A stretch of 64,000 nucleotides of DNA, from assembly GCF_003061515.1 (NCBI RefSeq), contig NZ_CP028924.1, forward strand, positions 3,658,001-3,722,000. Direction: 5' to 3'. Within the stretch, counting starts at the first letter, position 1; each line of letters starts with the position of its first letter. Shown piece by piece: positions 26,043 to 36,426 of the stretch. A model generated the notes under the pieces. It was not told the origin of the DNA, made no database searches, and worked only from the letters and a program-made list of their open reading frames with translations. The stretch comes from Colwellia sp. Arc7-D. GTDB taxonomy: Bacteria; Pseudomonadota; Gammaproteobacteria; Enterobacterales; Alteromonadaceae. Position numbers and translations under genes: made by a program.

Positions 26043-27548
26043 ATGGAGTTCAGTGTAAAGAGTGGCAGTCCAGAAAAACAACGTAGCGCGTGTATTGTCG
26101 TCGGTGTTTTTGAACCACGTCGTTTGTCGGCTATCGCTGAACAACTAGATGAAATCAGTGAAGGTTATATCAGTAACTTGCTTCGTCGTGGCGATCTTGA
26201 AGGAAAGTCGGGGCAAATGCTGTTATTGCATCATGTACCCAATATTCTTAGTGAACGCGTATTATTAGTAGGTTGTGGTAAAGAGCGTGAGTTAGACGAA
26301 CGTCAATATCGTCAAATTATCAGTAAAACTATTAGTACTCTAAATGAAACCGGCTCAATGGAAGCGGTATGCTTTTTATCTGAATTACACGTAAAAGGCC
26401 GCGATACTTACTGGAAAGTACGTCAAGCGATCGAAGCAACACAAGATTGCCTTTACAGCTTTAACAGTTTAAAAACTCGTAAAGAAGAGCCTCGTCGTCC
26501 TTTACGTAAAATCGTCTTTAATGTACCAACGCGCCGTGAATTACCGATTGGCGAACGCGCAATTAACCATGCATTGGCGATTGCTGAAGGTATAACGACC
26601 TGTAAAAACGTCGCTAACATGCCGCCAAACATTTGTAATCCAGCGTATTTAGCTGAACAAGCGCAAATTTTGGGTACCGATTACGACAATGTTACTACGC
26701 AAATTGTTGGCGAAAAAGAGATGGAAGAACTCGGCATGGGCTCATATTTAGCCGTAGGCCGAGGTTCTGTTAATGAATCACTGATGAGCATTATTAAATA
26801 TAATGGTGCTGGCGATGATTCAAAACCACTGGTATTAGTCGGTAAAGGGTTAACCTTTGACAGCGGCGGAATTTCATTAAAACCAGGCGCTGGCATGGAT
26901 GAAATGAAATATGACATGGGTGGTGCCGCAGGTGTTTTAGGTGCTATGCATGCCCTTGCAGAACTGCAATTACCGATCAATGTTATTGGCGTTTTAGCGG
27001 GCTGTGAAAACATGCCAAGCAGCAATGCATATCGTCCTGGTGACATATTAACCACGATGTCTGGTCAAACTGTTGAAGTATTAAATACTGATGCTGAAGG
27101 CCGTTTGGTATTGTGTGATGCATTAACCTATGTTGAACGCTTTGACCCTGAACTTGTTATCGATGTTGCCACCTTAACCGGCGCTTGTGTTGTTGCTTTA
27201 GGTGCACACGCTACCGGCTTATTAAGTAGCCATAATCCGCTGGCACATGAGTTATTAAATGCTTCAGAGCAAAGTGGCGATAGAGCATGGCGTATGCCTT
27301 TATGGGACGACTATCAAGATCAACTTGAAAGCCCGTTTGCTGATTTCACCAATTTAGGCGGAAAAGAAGCAGGCACTATAACCGCAGCATGTTTCTTATC
27401 GCGTTTTACCAAAAAATATCATTGGGCGCATTTAGATATTGCCGGTACGGCATGGCGCAGTGGTAAAAATAAAGGTTCTACAGGCCGCCCGGTAAGCATG
27501 TTAACGCAATTTTTATTAAATCGCGCTGGCGCTGAGCAAGGCGAATAA
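26043..27548 (+). CDS. pepA: Leucyl aminopeptidase PepA
   Basis: The 501-residue M17 metallopeptidase has the metal-binding motifs [17 protein letters not shown] and [14 protein letters not shown], typical of the C-terminal catalytic domain, and an N-terminal macro-like domain of the PepA type. It removes N-terminal residues from peptides; PepA of E. coli also binds DNA in Xer recombination and carAB control. The ribosome binding site AGGAGA precedes the ATG. holC and valS follow in the same direction, as in E. coli. Confidence 0.96.
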   Translation: MEFSVKSGSPEKQRSACIVVGVFEPRRLSAIAEQLDEISEGYISNLLRRGDLEGKSGQMLLLHHVPNILSERVLLVGCGKERELDERQYRQIISKTISTLNETGSMEAVCFLSELHVKGRDTYWKVRQAIEATQDCLYSFNSLKTRKEEPRRPLRKIVFNVPTRRELPIGERAINHALAIAEGITTCKNVANMPPNICNPAYLAEQAQILGTDYDNVTTQIVGEKEMEELGMGSYLAVGRGSVNESLMSIIKYNGAGDDSKPLVLVGKGLTFDSGGISLKPGAGMDEMKYDMGGAAGVLGAMHALAELQLPINVIGVLAGCENMPSSNAYRPGDILTTMSGQTVEVLNTDAEGRLVLCDALTYVERFDPELVIDVATLTGACVVALGAHATGLLSSHNPLAHELLNASEQSGDRAWRMPLWDDYQDQLESPFADFTNLGGKEAGTITAACFLSRFTKKYHWAHLDIAGTAWRSGKNKGSTGRPVSMLTQFLLNRAGAEQGE

Positions 27549-27579
27549 TTCTCTGTGAATTTATGCGCGGAATAATGTC

Positions 27580-28056
27580 ATGCTAACCCAAGCAATGTTC
27601 TACAGTATAGAAGAAAAAAGTACAGTCACAGGTGTAACTGATGCACAGTTGCACCTGCACTATGCCTGTTTGCAAGCGGCTCACTTTTACCGACAAAATC
27701 AACGGGTATTTATTTATACTCAAGATCAACAAAGCGCGCATGATATTGACGAAATGTTATGGGCTTTTGATCCTGACAGCTTTGTACCACACAATTTAAT
27801 TGGTGAAGGTCCAAAGCAAGGTGCTGCTGTCGAAATAAGTTGGCAACCACCCAAGAACCGCCGAGCGGTTTTAATTAATTTAACTAGCGAGGTACCCAAC
27901 TTCGCTAACCAATTTTCGCATCTAATAGATTTTGTGCCTGCCGATGACACCTTAAAAGAACAAGCTCGAAACCGTTTTCGAACTTGTCGACAATGGGGTT
28001 TTAATGTAGCTCACCAAGTTGCAAGCGCACCACAAACTATTGATACAAGCAGTTAA
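27580..28056 (+). CDS. holC: DNA polymerase III chi subunit HolC
   Basis: The 158-residue protein fits the chi subunit: an N-terminal strand MFYSIEE, the helix ACLQAAHFYRQNQRVFIYTQD, the segment LLWAFDPDSFVPH-like (MLWAFDPDSFVPHNL) and LINLTSEVPNF. Chi links the clamp loader to single-stranded DNA-binding protein. The gene lies 31 bp after pepA and 21 bp before valS, the usual order. Confidence 0.92.
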   Translation: MLTQAMFYSIEEKSTVTGVTDAQLHLHYACLQAAHFYRQNQRVFIYTQDQQSAHDIDEMLWAFDPDSFVPHNLIGEGPKQGAAVEISWQPPKNRRAVLINLTSEVPNFANQFSHLIDFVPADDTLKEQARNRFRTCRQWGFNVAHQVASAPQTIDTSS

Positions 28057-28077
28057 AAATTTCTGACGGAAACTCTG

Positions 28078-30948
28078 ATGGATAAAACATTTACCCCCTC
28101 TGACATTGAACAATCCCTTTATAAAAGTTGGGAAGAACAAGGTTACTTTAGCCCAACTGGTGAAGGTGACAGCTACAGTATTGCTATTCCACCGCCTAAC
28201 GTAACGGGTAGTTTGCATATGGGTCATGCTTTTCAGCAGACTATTATGGACACACTAATTCGCTACCAACGTATGCAAGGTAAAAACACCTTATGGCAAA
28301 CGGGTTGTGATCACGCAGGTATTGCAACTCAAATGGTCGTTGAGCGTAAAATTGCTGCAGAAGAAGATAAAACTCGTCATGACTATGGTCGTGAAGGTTT
28401 TATAGACAAAATTTGGCAGTGGAAAGAAGAGTCAGGCGGCACTATCGGCAAACAAATGCGTCGTTTAGGTAATTCAATTGATTGGAGCCGAGAGCGCTTT
28501 ACCATGGATGACGGTATGTCTGAAGCGGTACAAGAAGTTTTTGTTCGCTTATTTGAAGACGACTTGATTTACCGTGGTAAACGCTTAGTAAATTGGGACC
28601 CTAAATTTCATACCGCTATTTCTGATTTAGAAGTAGAAAACAAAGACAAAAAAGGTCATATGTGGCATTTGCGTTATCCGTTAGCTAACGGAGCGAAAAC
28701 CGCAGATGGTCTTGACTACTTAGTCGTTGCCACCACTCGTCCTGAAACAGTATTAGGTGACACGGGTGTTGCGGTAAATCCTGAAGATCCTCGATATAAA
28801 GATTTAATCGGCAAACAAGTATTATTGCCTTTAGTTAATCGCTTAATTCCTATTGTTGGTGATGATCATGCCGATATGGAAAAAGGCACAGGTTGTGTAA
28901 AAATAACCCCTGCTCATGACTTTAACGATAATGAAGTGGGCAAACGTCATCAATTACCACAAATCAATATCTTTGATAAAGACGCTGCCGTATTAGCCAC
29001 TGCTGAAATTTATGATACTAAAGGTGAAGTGTGCGATGCATACAGCACTGAATTACCAGCAGAGTTTGCTGGTATGGACCGATTTGTTGCTCGTAAGGCT
29101 ATTGTTGCTAAATTCGACGAATTAGGTTTATTAGTCGAAGTAAAAGAGCATGACTTAGTCGCGCCATATGGCGATCGCTCTGGTGTTATTATCGAGCCAT
29201 TATTGACTGACCAATGGTATGTACGTGTTGAAAAATTAGCAGGGCCTGCAGTTGATGCAGTAAAAGACGGCCAAATTGAGTTTGTACCTAAGCAATACGA
29301 AAACATGTATTTTGCTTGGATGAATAACATTCAAGATTGGTGTATTTCACGTCAACTTTGGTGGGGACACAGAATTCCAGCTTGGTATGACGAAAATGGT
29401 AAAGTTTATGTTGGTCGAACTGAAGCTGAAGTTCGCGCTAACAACACCATTGCCGATGATATGAAGTTAAAACAAGACGATGACGTGCTTGATACTTGGT
29501 TTTCATCAGCACTTTGGACCTTCTCAACTCTAGGATGGCCAAAAGAAACTGAAGATTTAAAAACCTTTCACCCGACGGATGTCTTGGTAACCGGTTTTGA
29601 CATTATTTTCTTCTGGGTTGCTCGTATGATCATGATGACCATGCATTTCAACAAAGACGAGAATGGCAAATCACAAATACCATTTAAAAAAGTCTACATG
29701 ACCGGCCTTATTCGCGATGAAAATGGCGATAAAATGAGTAAATCAAAAGGTAATGTTGTTGATCCTCTCGATATGATTGACGGTATTTCTCTTGAAGACT
29801 TATTACAAAAGCGCACCGGTAATATGATGCAGCCTAAGTTGGCCGCTAAAATTGAAAAGCTGACCAGAAAAGAGTATCCAAACGGTATTGAAGCACATGG
29901 CACTGATGCCTTGCGTTTTACTTTAACGTCAGTAGCAACGACCGGTCGTGATATCAGCTGGGACATGAAACGCCTTGAAGGTTACCGTAACTTTACCAAT
30001 AAATTATGGAATGCCAGCCGTTATGTAATGATGAATACAGAAGAGTTTGACTGTGGTCGAACGTCATCAAGCCAATCGGCTGGAGAAATGACGTTTTCAT
30101 TAGCTGATCGCTGGATTATGGGACAATTTCAACAAACAGTTAAAACAGTGCATGAAGCGTTTAACTCTTATCGCTTTGATCTTGCTTCACAAGCTTTATA
30201 CGAATTTACCTGGAATCAATTCTGTGACTGGTATTTAGAGCTCACTAAACCTGTGCTATTTAAAGGTAATGAAGCGCAACAGCGTGGAACTCGTCATACC
30301 TTAGTCACTGTTTTAGAAGCTTTATTGCGATTAATGCACCCTATTATGCCGTTTATCACTGAAACAATTTGGCAACGTGTAGTGCCTTTGACTAACTTTG
30401 AGAAAACTGGCGATAGCATTATGATCCAAAGCTTCCCGCAGTTTGATGAAAGCCAATGCGACCAAACCGCAATTGACGATTTAGAGTGGGTTAAACAACT
30501 TATTGTAGCTATTCGTAACATTCGCGGCGAAATGGATATTGCTCCTAGCAAACCATTGCCAGTGCTTTTGAAAAACGTAAATGCTGACGACCAACGTCGT
30601 TTATCTGAAAACGAGCAGTTTATTAGTGCCTTAGCTAAACTCGAAAGTATTACAATACTTGCCGATGACGATAACGGTCCTGCTTCAGCAACTGCCGTGA
30701 TTGGGAATTTATCACTATTAATTCCAATGGCGGGTTTAATTGATAAAGATGCTGAGTTAGCGCGTTTAGATAAAGCAATTGATAAGTTATCAAAAGACGC
30801 AGACCGTGTTCGAGGCAAGCTAAATAACGAAAGTTTTGTTGGCAAAGCACCTGAAGCAGTCATTAATAAAGAAAAGGCCAAATTAGCCGAAGCTGAATCT
30901 ACTATGGCTAAAATGGTTGACCAGAAAGCCCAAATTGCTGAAATGTAA
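28078..30948 (+). CDS. valS: Valyl-tRNA synthetase
   Basis: The 956-residue class I synthetase has the HIGH-type motif in [13 protein letters not shown] (HMGH at 47-50), the KMSKS motif in [10 protein letters not shown], an editing domain between them (with [17 protein letters not shown]), an anticodon-binding domain and the C-terminal coiled coil (about 885-956). A terminator follows directly. Confidence 0.98.
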   Translation: MDKTFTPSDIEQSLYKSWEEQGYFSPTGEGDSYSIAIPPPNVTGSLHMGHAFQQTIMDTLIRYQRMQGKNTLWQTGCDHAGIATQMVVERKIAAEEDKTRHDYGREGFIDKIWQWKEESGGTIGKQMRRLGNSIDWSRERFTMDDGMSEAVQEVFVRLFEDDLIYRGKRLVNWDPKFHTAISDLEVENKDKKGHMWHLRYPLANGAKTADGLDYLVVATTRPETVLGDTGVAVNPEDPRYKDLIGKQVLLPLVNRLIPIVGDDHADMEKGTGCVKITPAHDFNDNEVGKRHQLPQINIFDKDAAVLATAEIYDTKGEVCDAYSTELPAEFAGMDRFVARKAIVAKFDELGLLVEVKEHDLVAPYGDRSGVIIEPLLTDQWYVRVEKLAGPAVDAVKDGQIEFVPKQYENMYFAWMNNIQDWCISRQLWWGHRIPAWYDENGKVYVGRTEAEVRANNTIADDMKLKQDDDVLDTWFSSALWTFSTLGWPKETEDLKTFHPTDVLVTGFDIIFFWVARMIMMTMHFNKDENGKSQIPFKKVYMTGLIRDENGDKMSKSKGNVVDPLDMIDGISLEDLLQKRTGNMMQPKLAAKIEKLTRKEYPNGIEAHGTDALRFTLTSVATTGRDISWDMKRLEGYRNFTNKLWNASRYVMMNTEEFDCGRTSSSQSAGEMTFSLADRWIMGQFQQTVKTVHEAFNSYRFDLASQALYEFTWNQFCDWYLELTKPVLFKGNEAQQRGTRHTLVTVLEALLRLMHPIMPFITETIWQRVVPLTNFEKTGDSIMIQSFPQFDESQCDQTAIDDLEWVKQLIVAIRNIRGEMDIAPSKPLPVLLKNVNADDQRRLSENEQFISALAKLESITILADDDNGPASATAVIGNLSLLIPMAGLIDKDAELARLDKAIDKLSKDADRVRGKLNNESFVGKAPEAVINKEKAKLAEAESTMAKMVDQKAQIAEM

Positions 30949-30973
30949 TTAGTTAATTCAAAATAAACTTTAA

Positions 30974-31003
30974 AAGCCAGCATCTTAGCTGGCTTTTTTT
31001 ATT
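30974..31003 (+). terminator. Rho-independent terminator after valS
   Basis: AGCCAG (30975-30980) pairs with CTGGCT, with extended AAAGCCAGC/GCTGGCTTT, followed by a run of seven T. It ends the pepA-holC-valS transcript. Confidence 0.92.
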
Positions 31004-31055
31004 ATAAAAAAGTCTATCAATCTTAGTATTTTTTAGAGATTCCTAAATTCTATTG

Positions 31056-31064
31056 TGTTAATAT
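31056..31064 (+). promoter_or_regulatory. Candidate extended -10 promoter of the cold-shock gene
   Basis: TGTTAATAT gives an extended -10 (TGn-TAATAT). The -35 region is poor. A start near 31071 would give a leader of about 180 bases, similar to cold-shock genes of E. coli. Confidence 0.35.
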
Positions 31065-31108
31065 GACTTCGCGTTGAGTTTTTGCGTTTCGGGATAAGGA
31101 GAGATCTT

Positions 31109-31186
31109 GTGGTCAACAGACCTATGATCAGCCTAGACGCTTTAATATGTGTTACTGGAAACCTTTCTTTGCCTTCTTTTAGGTAA
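31109..31186 (+). CDS. Possible 25-residue leader peptide in the cold-shock gene 5' region
   Basis: GTG at 31109-31111 follows a good ribosome binding site (AAGGAGA, 31097-31103). The frame reads MVNRPMISLDALICVTGNLS and five more residues, then stops with TAA at 31184-31186, 67 bp before the cold-shock gene. It may be a regulatory upstream frame or chance. No similarity is known to me. Confidence 0.3.
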   Translation: MVNRPMISLDALICVTGNLSLPSFR

Positions 31187-31253
31187 AGAGCATTTACTCC
31201 GCATATGGCCATTTTGGCTAAACTTTAATTTTTGATCTGCGAGAAATGTTAGT

Positions 31254-31463
31254 ATGTCTGATACAGTAACTGGTAAAGTAAAATTTTTTAACGAATCTAA
31301 AGGATTCGGTTTCATCGAGCAAGAAAACGGCGCTGACGTTTTTGTTCACTTTAGTGCAATCTCTGGTGACGGTTTCCGTACTTTGACTGATGGTCAAGCG
31401 GTAACTTTCAGCGTAAAACAAGGCCAAAAAGGTCCTGAAGCTGAAAACGTAGTTGCAGCTTAA
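31254..31463 (+). CDS. CspA-family cold-shock protein
   Basis: The 69-residue OB-fold protein has both RNA-binding motifs, RNP1 (KGFGFI) and RNP2 (VFVHF), and the usual start [15 protein letters not shown]. It binds single-stranded RNA and melts structures at low temperature. The long leader before it (305 bp from valS, with the valS terminator, a candidate promoter and a short reading frame) agrees with post-transcriptional control. The individual paralog cannot be named. Confidence 0.95.
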   Translation: MSDTVTGKVKFFNESKGFGFIEQENGADVFVHFSAISGDGFRTLTDGQAVTFSVKQGQKGPEAENVVAA

Positions 31464-31505
31464 TCTGAAGTGCAAAACTTTCTTTAGTTAATACTAAAGA
31501 TAAAT

Positions 31506-31534
31506 AAAAAACGAAACATATGTTTCGTTTTTTT
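31506..31534. terminator. Bidirectional terminator between the cold-shock gene and hemH
   Basis: AACGAAACA (31510-31518) pairs with TGTTTCGTT, preceded by an A tract and followed by seven T, so it can act for both the cold-shock gene and hemH on the opposite strand. Confidence 0.9.
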
Positions 31535-31582
31535 GTTTCTGGCTCTTGGTAAAATATAAGTGAGCTTAAAGTATCTAGGTTA

Positions 31583-32599
31583 TTAAGTGATATGTGGCTC
31601 GATTAAATCAAGCATCACGTCAATATGTGCGTCCTGATCATTTAAAGCAGCGATATAATGATATTGCTCACCGCCAGCTTTAATAAATATATCTTTATTC
31701 TCGTGTACTAACTCTTCTAACGTTTCTAAGCAGTCAGCACTAAATGCTGGGCTAATAATAGCAATATGCTTATTACCTTCTTCAGCAAGATTTTCTAAAG
31801 TTTCGTCAGTATAAGGTTTAAGCCATTCAGCTTTGCCAAAACGAGACTGAAAAGTCATTACATAATCTTCTTTATTCAAACCTAGTTCTTCAACCACTAA
31901 GCGAGTAGTTTTATGGCTAAAGCAATAATAAGGATCACCCTGCTCTAGAAAGTACTTTGGCATACCATGATAAGAAAAAACTAACTTATCGGGTTTACCG
32001 TGTACTTCAATATGCTTAGTAATACTCTGTGCTAAGGCTTTAATATAAAGCGGATTATCATGGTAACTGCTCTGAAAGTGAATACTAGGTATCCAACGCC
32101 AAGTTTTAATTTTATTAAATACGGCATCAAAAGTAGCCCCTGTTGTGGGACCCGCATACTGTGGGTATAACGGTAATACGATAATATTATCCACACCACT
32201 TGCTTGAAAGCGCTCCAAAGCATTCCCAATAGATGGGTTACCATAACGCATAGCAACATCAACGATGACTTTATCGCCATACTTTTCAGTAAGAATATGC
32301 TCAACTTTGGCTTTTTGCTGCTGACTAATCACTAATAATGGTGACCCTTGCTCGGTCCAGATGCTTTCATACAACTTGGCTGACTTTTTTGGACGTACTC
32401 TGAGAATAATGCCATGCAAAATAACCAACCAGACCAAGCGAGGAATTTCTACCACTCGCGGATCAGATAAAAACTCACGTAAATAACGTCTGAGCGCTCC
32501 GGTTGTCGGACTATCTGGTGTTCCTAAATTCGTTAAAAGCACACCTGATTTTGAGGTGCAATCATGAATTTTTTTACTTTGCCCTGCGTATCTTGACAT
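31583..32599 (-). CDS. hemH: Ferrochelatase HemH
   Basis: HemH inserts ferrous iron into protoporphyrin IX, the last step of protoheme synthesis. The 338-residue protein has GVLLTNLGTPDSP near the start, YPQYAGPTTGA, the catalytic histidine in FSYHGMPKYFLEQGDPYYC and the glutamate region FSADCLETLEEL. The exported glutathione peroxidase gene lies 9 bp upstream, and ccm genes diverge beyond, so heme use is a theme of this segment. Confidence 0.96.
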   Translation of the reverse strand: MSRYAGQSKKIHDCTSKSGVLLTNLGTPDSPTTGALRRYLREFLSDPRVVEIPRLVWLVILHGIILRVRPKKSAKLYESIWTEQGSPLLVISQQQKAKVEHILTEKYGDKVIVDVAMRYGNPSIGNALERFQASGVDNIIVLPLYPQYAGPTTGATFDAVFNKIKTWRWIPSIHFQSSYHDNPLYIKALAQSITKHIEVHGKPDKLVFSYHGMPKYFLEQGDPYYCFSHKTTRLVVEELGLNKEDYVMTFQSRFGKAEWLKPYTDETLENLAEEGNKHIAIISPAFSADCLETLEELVHENKDIFIKAGGEQYHYIAALNDQDAHIDVMLDLIEPHIT

Positions 32600-32608
32600 G
32601 AATGTTCT

Positions 32609-33187
32609 CTATAAAATTTCGTTGATAGCGTTGGTGAATTCTACTGAATCAGGTTTAACACGACTATTAAAGTGCTTAACCGTTTTCCCATCTGCGCTCA
32701 CTAGGTACTTATAAAAGTTCCACTTAGGTGCTGTAGTTTTATCCGCTAATGTTTTAAATATGGGGTGTGCTTCACTGCCATAAACATGCACAGGCGATAA
32801 CATAGTAAAAGTTACGCCATAATTAACAAAACATATCTCAGCAGTATCTTTTTCGTTATCTTCTTCTTGAAAAAAGTCATTTGAAGGAAAACCAATAACC
32901 ACTAAGCCTTGGCTTTTATATTCTTTATGTATGCTTTCAAGTGTTTTAAATTGTGGAGCAAAACCACAATGACTCGCCGTATTAACAATTAGTATTGCCT
33001 TACCAGCGGTTAATTGACATAAATCTAGTTTCTCTTTCGCATGTAACTTTTTCTCACTATGCTGCATAAACGCTAAACAAGAAGGTGTTGATTCGACATA
33101 CTCGGATTGAGTCTGACCAACATCATTTTGGGCTTTAACTGCAAATGAGGTTAAAGCAATAAGGGTAATCAATGTAAGGTTTCTCAT
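32609..33187 (-). CDS. Exported glutathione-peroxidase-like protein
   Basis: The ATG at 33185-33187 follows AAAGGAAA, so the longer frame upstream is unlikely. The 192-residue precursor has a signal peptide (about 1-19, FAVKA-QN). The peroxidase fold follows with the peroxidatic cysteine in VNTASHCGF (Cys74), a GFPSNDFFQ glutamine segment and KWNFYKYLV with the catalytic tryptophan and asparagine. It uses Cys rather than selenocysteine. In the periplasm it may use a thioredoxin-like donor. It is followed by hemH after 9 bp. Confidence 0.87.
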   Translation of the reverse strand: MRNLTLITLIALTSFAVKAQNDVGQTQSEYVESTPSCLAFMQHSEKKLHAKEKLDLCQLTAGKAILIVNTASHCGFAPQFKTLESIHKEYKSQGLVVIGFPSNDFFQEEDNEKDTAEICFVNYGVTFTMLSPVHVYGSEAHPIFKTLADKTTAPKWNFYKYLVSADGKTVKHFNSRVKPDSVEFTNAINEIL

Positions 33188-33537
33188 AGGTTTCCTTTTT
33201 TGCGCTGTTGCTACTAACATATTATCGTAATTGCTCAAGCAAAGGAATTGTCCATAACTTTGATAATGTGTTGGATAATGCATTGTTAATACAATTATTT
33301 CGTTATACGAATGAAGTAACTGTTTTGATCACATAAGGTAAATTATCAGCCCAAAATAAGAAAGCTTACGGAATATCTGTTACTAGCCTTTATTGAGCGA
33401 TATAGTATCATAAGCAATGTTTACATCGACTAACATAAATATCTAGCTGGTGTTATTCCCCTTTTATTAAAATCTATTAAATCGTTAAGTGAAGAAGTTT
33501 GCAAAACCTAAACATCGAAAATAAAATTACACCATCA
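33188..33537. other. 350-bp divergent gap between the peroxidase and ccmA genes
   Basis: AT-rich region that must hold the promoters of hemH-peroxidase and ccmABCDE. A half-site like TTGAT (33328-33334 region) resembles part of an FNR box but the second arm is missing. No other structure was seen. Confidence 0.35.
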
Positions 33538-34170
33538 ATGAGTAAAAACTTGTTAAGCGCCAAAAGCTTAACCTGTATTCGTGAAGAGCGTGTATTATTC
33601 GAAGCGCTTAACATCAGTATTTCACCTGGCGATATATTGCAAATTGAAGGGCCAAATGGCGCAGGAAAAACCAGTTTACTGCGTATTCTTGCTGGCCTTT
33701 CTCAACCCTACGATGGTGGTGTTTATTTTCAAGATAAAAACATTACACAACAGCGCGAGTTATTTCATCAAGATTTACTGTATTTAGGGCACTTACCTGG
33801 TGTTAAAGATGAGATGACAGCTCAAGAAAATCTTGAGTTTAATCTTGCGCTGCATGGCTTAGATAGCACAACAGCTGAAAGCACATTAGCTAAAGTTAAT
33901 TTATTAGGTTTTGAAGATGCATTAGCCTCTCATTTGAGTGCAGGACAGCACCGACGTATTGCTTTGTCACGGTTGTGGCAGAGCCAAGCTAAAATTTGGA
34001 TTTTGGATGAACCTTTTACGGCAATTGACAAGTTAGGCGTAGAGCAATTAGAACAACTGTTTGTTGAACATGCCAATAACGGCGGTTGTGTAATACTCAC
34101 TACACATCAAGATCTCTCATTGCCTGCCGAGCGAGTGAAGAAAGTCTCTTTAGCTTACCGAATTTACTAG
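33538..34170 (+). CDS. ccmA: Heme exporter ATP-binding subunit CcmA
   Basis: The 210-residue ABC ATPase has Walker A GPNGAGKT, the signature LSAGQHRR and Walker [13 protein letters not shown]. It powers release of holo-CcmE from CcmCD in cytochrome c maturation system I. The ATG at 33538 gives the normal family length; a TTG 39 bp upstream preceded by GAAGAAG also keeps the frame. ccmB follows after 11 bp. Confidence 0.93.
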   Translation: MSKNLLSAKSLTCIREERVLFEALNISISPGDILQIEGPNGAGKTSLLRILAGLSQPYDGGVYFQDKNITQQRELFHQDLLYLGHLPGVKDEMTAQENLEFNLALHGLDSTTAESTLAKVNLLGFEDALASHLSAGQHRRIALSRLWQSQAKIWILDEPFTAIDKLGVEQLEQLFVEHANNGGCVILTTHQDLSLPAERVKKVSLAYRIY

Positions 34171-34181
34171 AGTAATTATTC

Positions 34182-34865
34182 ATGACACAACTTTCTTATC
34201 GTGCTGCCTTTGCTTTAATAGTAAAAAGAGACTTAATGATCGCATTTCGTCACCGCGACGATATCATCAACCCATTACTTTTCTTTGTTATTGTCGTCAC
34301 CCTTTTTCCATTAGGGGTTGGCCCTGAAAGCACCATGTTATCGCGCATTGCACCCGGTATAATTTGGGTCGCTGCCTTACTATCAACTTTACTTTCATTA
34401 GATAGGTTGTTTAAGTCTGACTATGCTGATGGCTCACTTGAACAAATGTTGTTAAGCCCACACCCAATATTTATTCTAGTACTGGCCAAAATTGTCGCGC
34501 ATTGGTTACTGACAGGCTTACCCTTAATACTTATCGCGCCATTATTAGCCGTATTATTACATTTGCAGGAAAGTAGCTACGGTGCATTAATGTTGACATT
34601 ATTATTAGGTACGCCGGTATTAAGCTTATTAGGCGCGATTGGCGTTGCCTTAACAGTCGGCATAAAAAAAGGTGGTGTATTGCTAAGCCTGCTAGTATTG
34701 CCACTTTACATTCCGGTACTTATTTTCGCCACAAGCGCAATTGATACCGCAGGAATGAACTTACCTTATAACGGTCAACTTGCTATAATCGCGGCAATAT
34801 TTTTTGCCTCGTTAACCTTGGCCCCCTTTGCTGTAAGTGCAGCGCTTAAAGTGAGTACAAATTAA
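34182..34865 (+). CDS. ccmB: Heme exporter membrane subunit CcmB
   Basis: The 227-residue protein has six predicted helices and CcmB segments such as ALIVKRDLMIAFRHRDDIINP and the FPLGVGPE motif, DRLFKSDYADGSLEQMLLSP and the long C-terminal helices. It forms the membrane part of the ABC complex with CcmA. Confidence 0.94.
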   Translation: MTQLSYRAAFALIVKRDLMIAFRHRDDIINPLLFFVIVVTLFPLGVGPESTMLSRIAPGIIWVAALLSTLLSLDRLFKSDYADGSLEQMLLSPHPIFILVLAKIVAHWLLTGLPLILIAPLLAVLLHLQESSYGALMLTLLLGTPVLSLLGAIGVALTVGIKKGGVLLSLLVLPLYIPVLIFATSAIDTAGMNLPYNGQLAIIAAIFFASLTLAPFAVSAALKVSTN

Positions 34866-34866
34866 T

Positions 34867-35625
34867 ATGATGTGGAAATGGCTGCACCCTTATGCAAACC
34901 CTGAGATTAGCTATCATTTTACCGGTAAATTACTACCTTGGTGCGCACGTTTAGCTTTTGTTTTCTTATCAATAGGTATTACTTGGGCCTTACTTTTCGC
35001 CCCTGCCGATTATCAACAAGGTGATACCTTTCGAATTTTCTATTTGCATGTTCCTGCAGCAATGTTATCGATGGGGATATACCTAGGCATGGCCATTGCG
35101 GCTTTATCAAGTTTAGTTTGGCAATTGAAATTAGCTGACGCTTCAGCTGCAGCGATGGCGCCCATTGGTGCTACCTTTACTTTTATCGCGTTGGTTACAG
35201 GTTCAGCATGGGGAAAACCTATGTGGGGTACTTGGTGGATTTGGGATGCTAGGTTAACATCAGAACTGATATTATTATTTTTATACTTAGGCGTTATGGC
35301 TTTACACAACGCCTTTGACGACAAAGCTTTAGCAGGAAAAGCCGCAGGTATTCTGGCTTTAGTTGGGGTAATTAACTTACCTATTATTAAGTATTCTGTT
35401 GAGTGGTGGAACACATTACATCAAGGCGCTACGGTAAGTAAATTAGGCCAACCATCGATGACTGCAGATATGTTTTGGCCATTTTTAGTGTGTTTTATCG
35501 GGTTTTCGTTTTTAGTAACAACGTTAATATGCCTTCGATTTCGTACCGAGGTATTAAACCGTAATAGTATGCGACCTTGGGTACGTGACTTAGTGACTTC
35601 AGAGGATAAATCAAATGCAATTTGA
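34867..35625 (+). CDS. ccmC: Heme-handling protein CcmC
   Basis: The 252-residue membrane protein has the tryptophan-rich heme motif WGKPMWGTWWIWDARLTSE, typical of the heme-handling family, and flanking histidines in FYLHVPAA and TLHQGA. It loads heme onto CcmE in the periplasm. It begins one base after the ccmB stop and overlaps ccmD by 11 bp. Confidence 0.95.
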   Translation: MMWKWLHPYANPEISYHFTGKLLPWCARLAFVFLSIGITWALLFAPADYQQGDTFRIFYLHVPAAMLSMGIYLGMAIAALSSLVWQLKLADASAAAMAPIGATFTFIALVTGSAWGKPMWGTWWIWDARLTSELILLFLYLGVMALHNAFDDKALAGKAAGILALVGVINLPIIKYSVEWWNTLHQGATVSKLGQPSMTADMFWPFLVCFIGFSFLVTTLICLRFRTEVLNRNSMRPWVRDLVTSEDKSNAI

Positions 35626-35860
35626 TAGTATCAGTGCTTTTCTAGATATGGGCGGATATGGCTTTTATGTTTGGTTATCTTATGGCGTCAGTATATTTGC
35701 CTTAACAGTTTTAGTTTTTTCTAGTATGAATAGTCATAAAAAAATTAAGCAACAAATAGTGCAACGCATCAAGCGAGAAGCAAAATTACGCCAAGCCGCC
35801 GAGCAACAAAAAGCACAAATCAAAGACAGTAGTATTAATACTCAAGAGGTAACATCATGA
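35615..35860 (+). CDS. ccmD: Small membrane protein CcmD
   Basis: The 81-residue protein has one N-terminal transmembrane helix (about 17-36) preceded by [13 protein letters not shown], the recognisable CcmD pattern, and a charged, coiled-coil tail. It is somewhat longer than most CcmD. It anchors CcmC to CcmE. The stop overlaps the ccmE start by 4 bp. Confidence 0.9.
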   Translation: MQFDSISAFLDMGGYGFYVWLSYGVSIFALTVLVFSSMNSHKKIKQQIVQRIKREAKLRQAAEQQKAQIKDSSINTQEVTS

Positions 35861-36342
35861 ATCCCCGTCGTAAGAAGCGATTAACCATAGTAACGTCATT
35901 AATCATAGGTTTAGGTTTAGTGGCAGGTCTAGTTTTGTATGCATTAAGTCAAAATATTGATTTATTCTATAAGCCTTCTGAAATATATAATGGTAAAGAA
36001 GATACAGGTCTAAAAGCCATTAATGGTCAACGATTACGTATTGGTGGTTTAGTTGTTCCAGGTAGCGTCCATCGCGATAGCGAAAGCTTGCATGTAAGCT
36101 TTAAGCTAACCGACATGAGAATGCCTATTAGCTTCTCTGAAGCAGATCCAACGGTTACGGTTACCTACGATGGCATATTGCCTGACTTATTCCGTGAGGG
36201 CCAAGGAATTGTAGCGAACGGTGTATTAGTCGATGGTAGTATCATTAAAGCGAGTGAGGTATTAGCTAAGCACGATGAGAACTACATGCCTAAAGAGCTA
36301 GCTGACGATATGGGTAAAAAACACGAAAAACCAAAATATTAG
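35857..36342 (+). CDS. ccmE: Heme chaperone CcmE
   Basis: The 161-residue protein has an N-terminal signal anchor (about 8-30), an OB-fold periplasmic domain with [12 protein letters not shown] and the heme-attachment motif KHDENYMP, in which the histidine covalently holds heme and the tyrosine serves as axial ligand. It closes the ccmABCDE group; ccmF and later genes are not in the window. Confidence 0.95.
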   Translation: MNPRRKKRLTIVTSLIIGLGLVAGLVLYALSQNIDLFYKPSEIYNGKEDTGLKAINGQRLRIGGLVVPGSVHRDSESLHVSFKLTDMRMPISFSEADPTVTVTYDGILPDLFREGQGIVANGVLVDGSIIKASEVLAKHDENYMPKELADDMGKKHEKPKY

Positions 36343-36392
36343 TGCCATTTACGCCTACTGAATTGTTTCAATGATTCGTTACCGTAATAAAT

Positions 36393-36426
36393 AAAAACGC
36401 AAAGTGTTAACACTTTGCGTTTTTTA
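36393..36426. terminator. Bidirectional terminator after ccmE
   Basis: AACGCAAAGTG pairs with CACTTTGCGTT, with A residues before and six T after. It serves ccmABCDE and, on the minus strand, the small membrane protein gene whose stop codon lies at its edge. Confidence 0.9.

Noticed and set aside
30294..30983. 229-codon open frame opposite to valS
   Set aside because: It is antisense to a conserved synthetase gene, and its Ser/Leu-rich translation reflects valS codon use.
33320..33350. FNR site before ccmA
   Set aside because: Only one half of the TTGAT-N4-ATCAA dyad is present.
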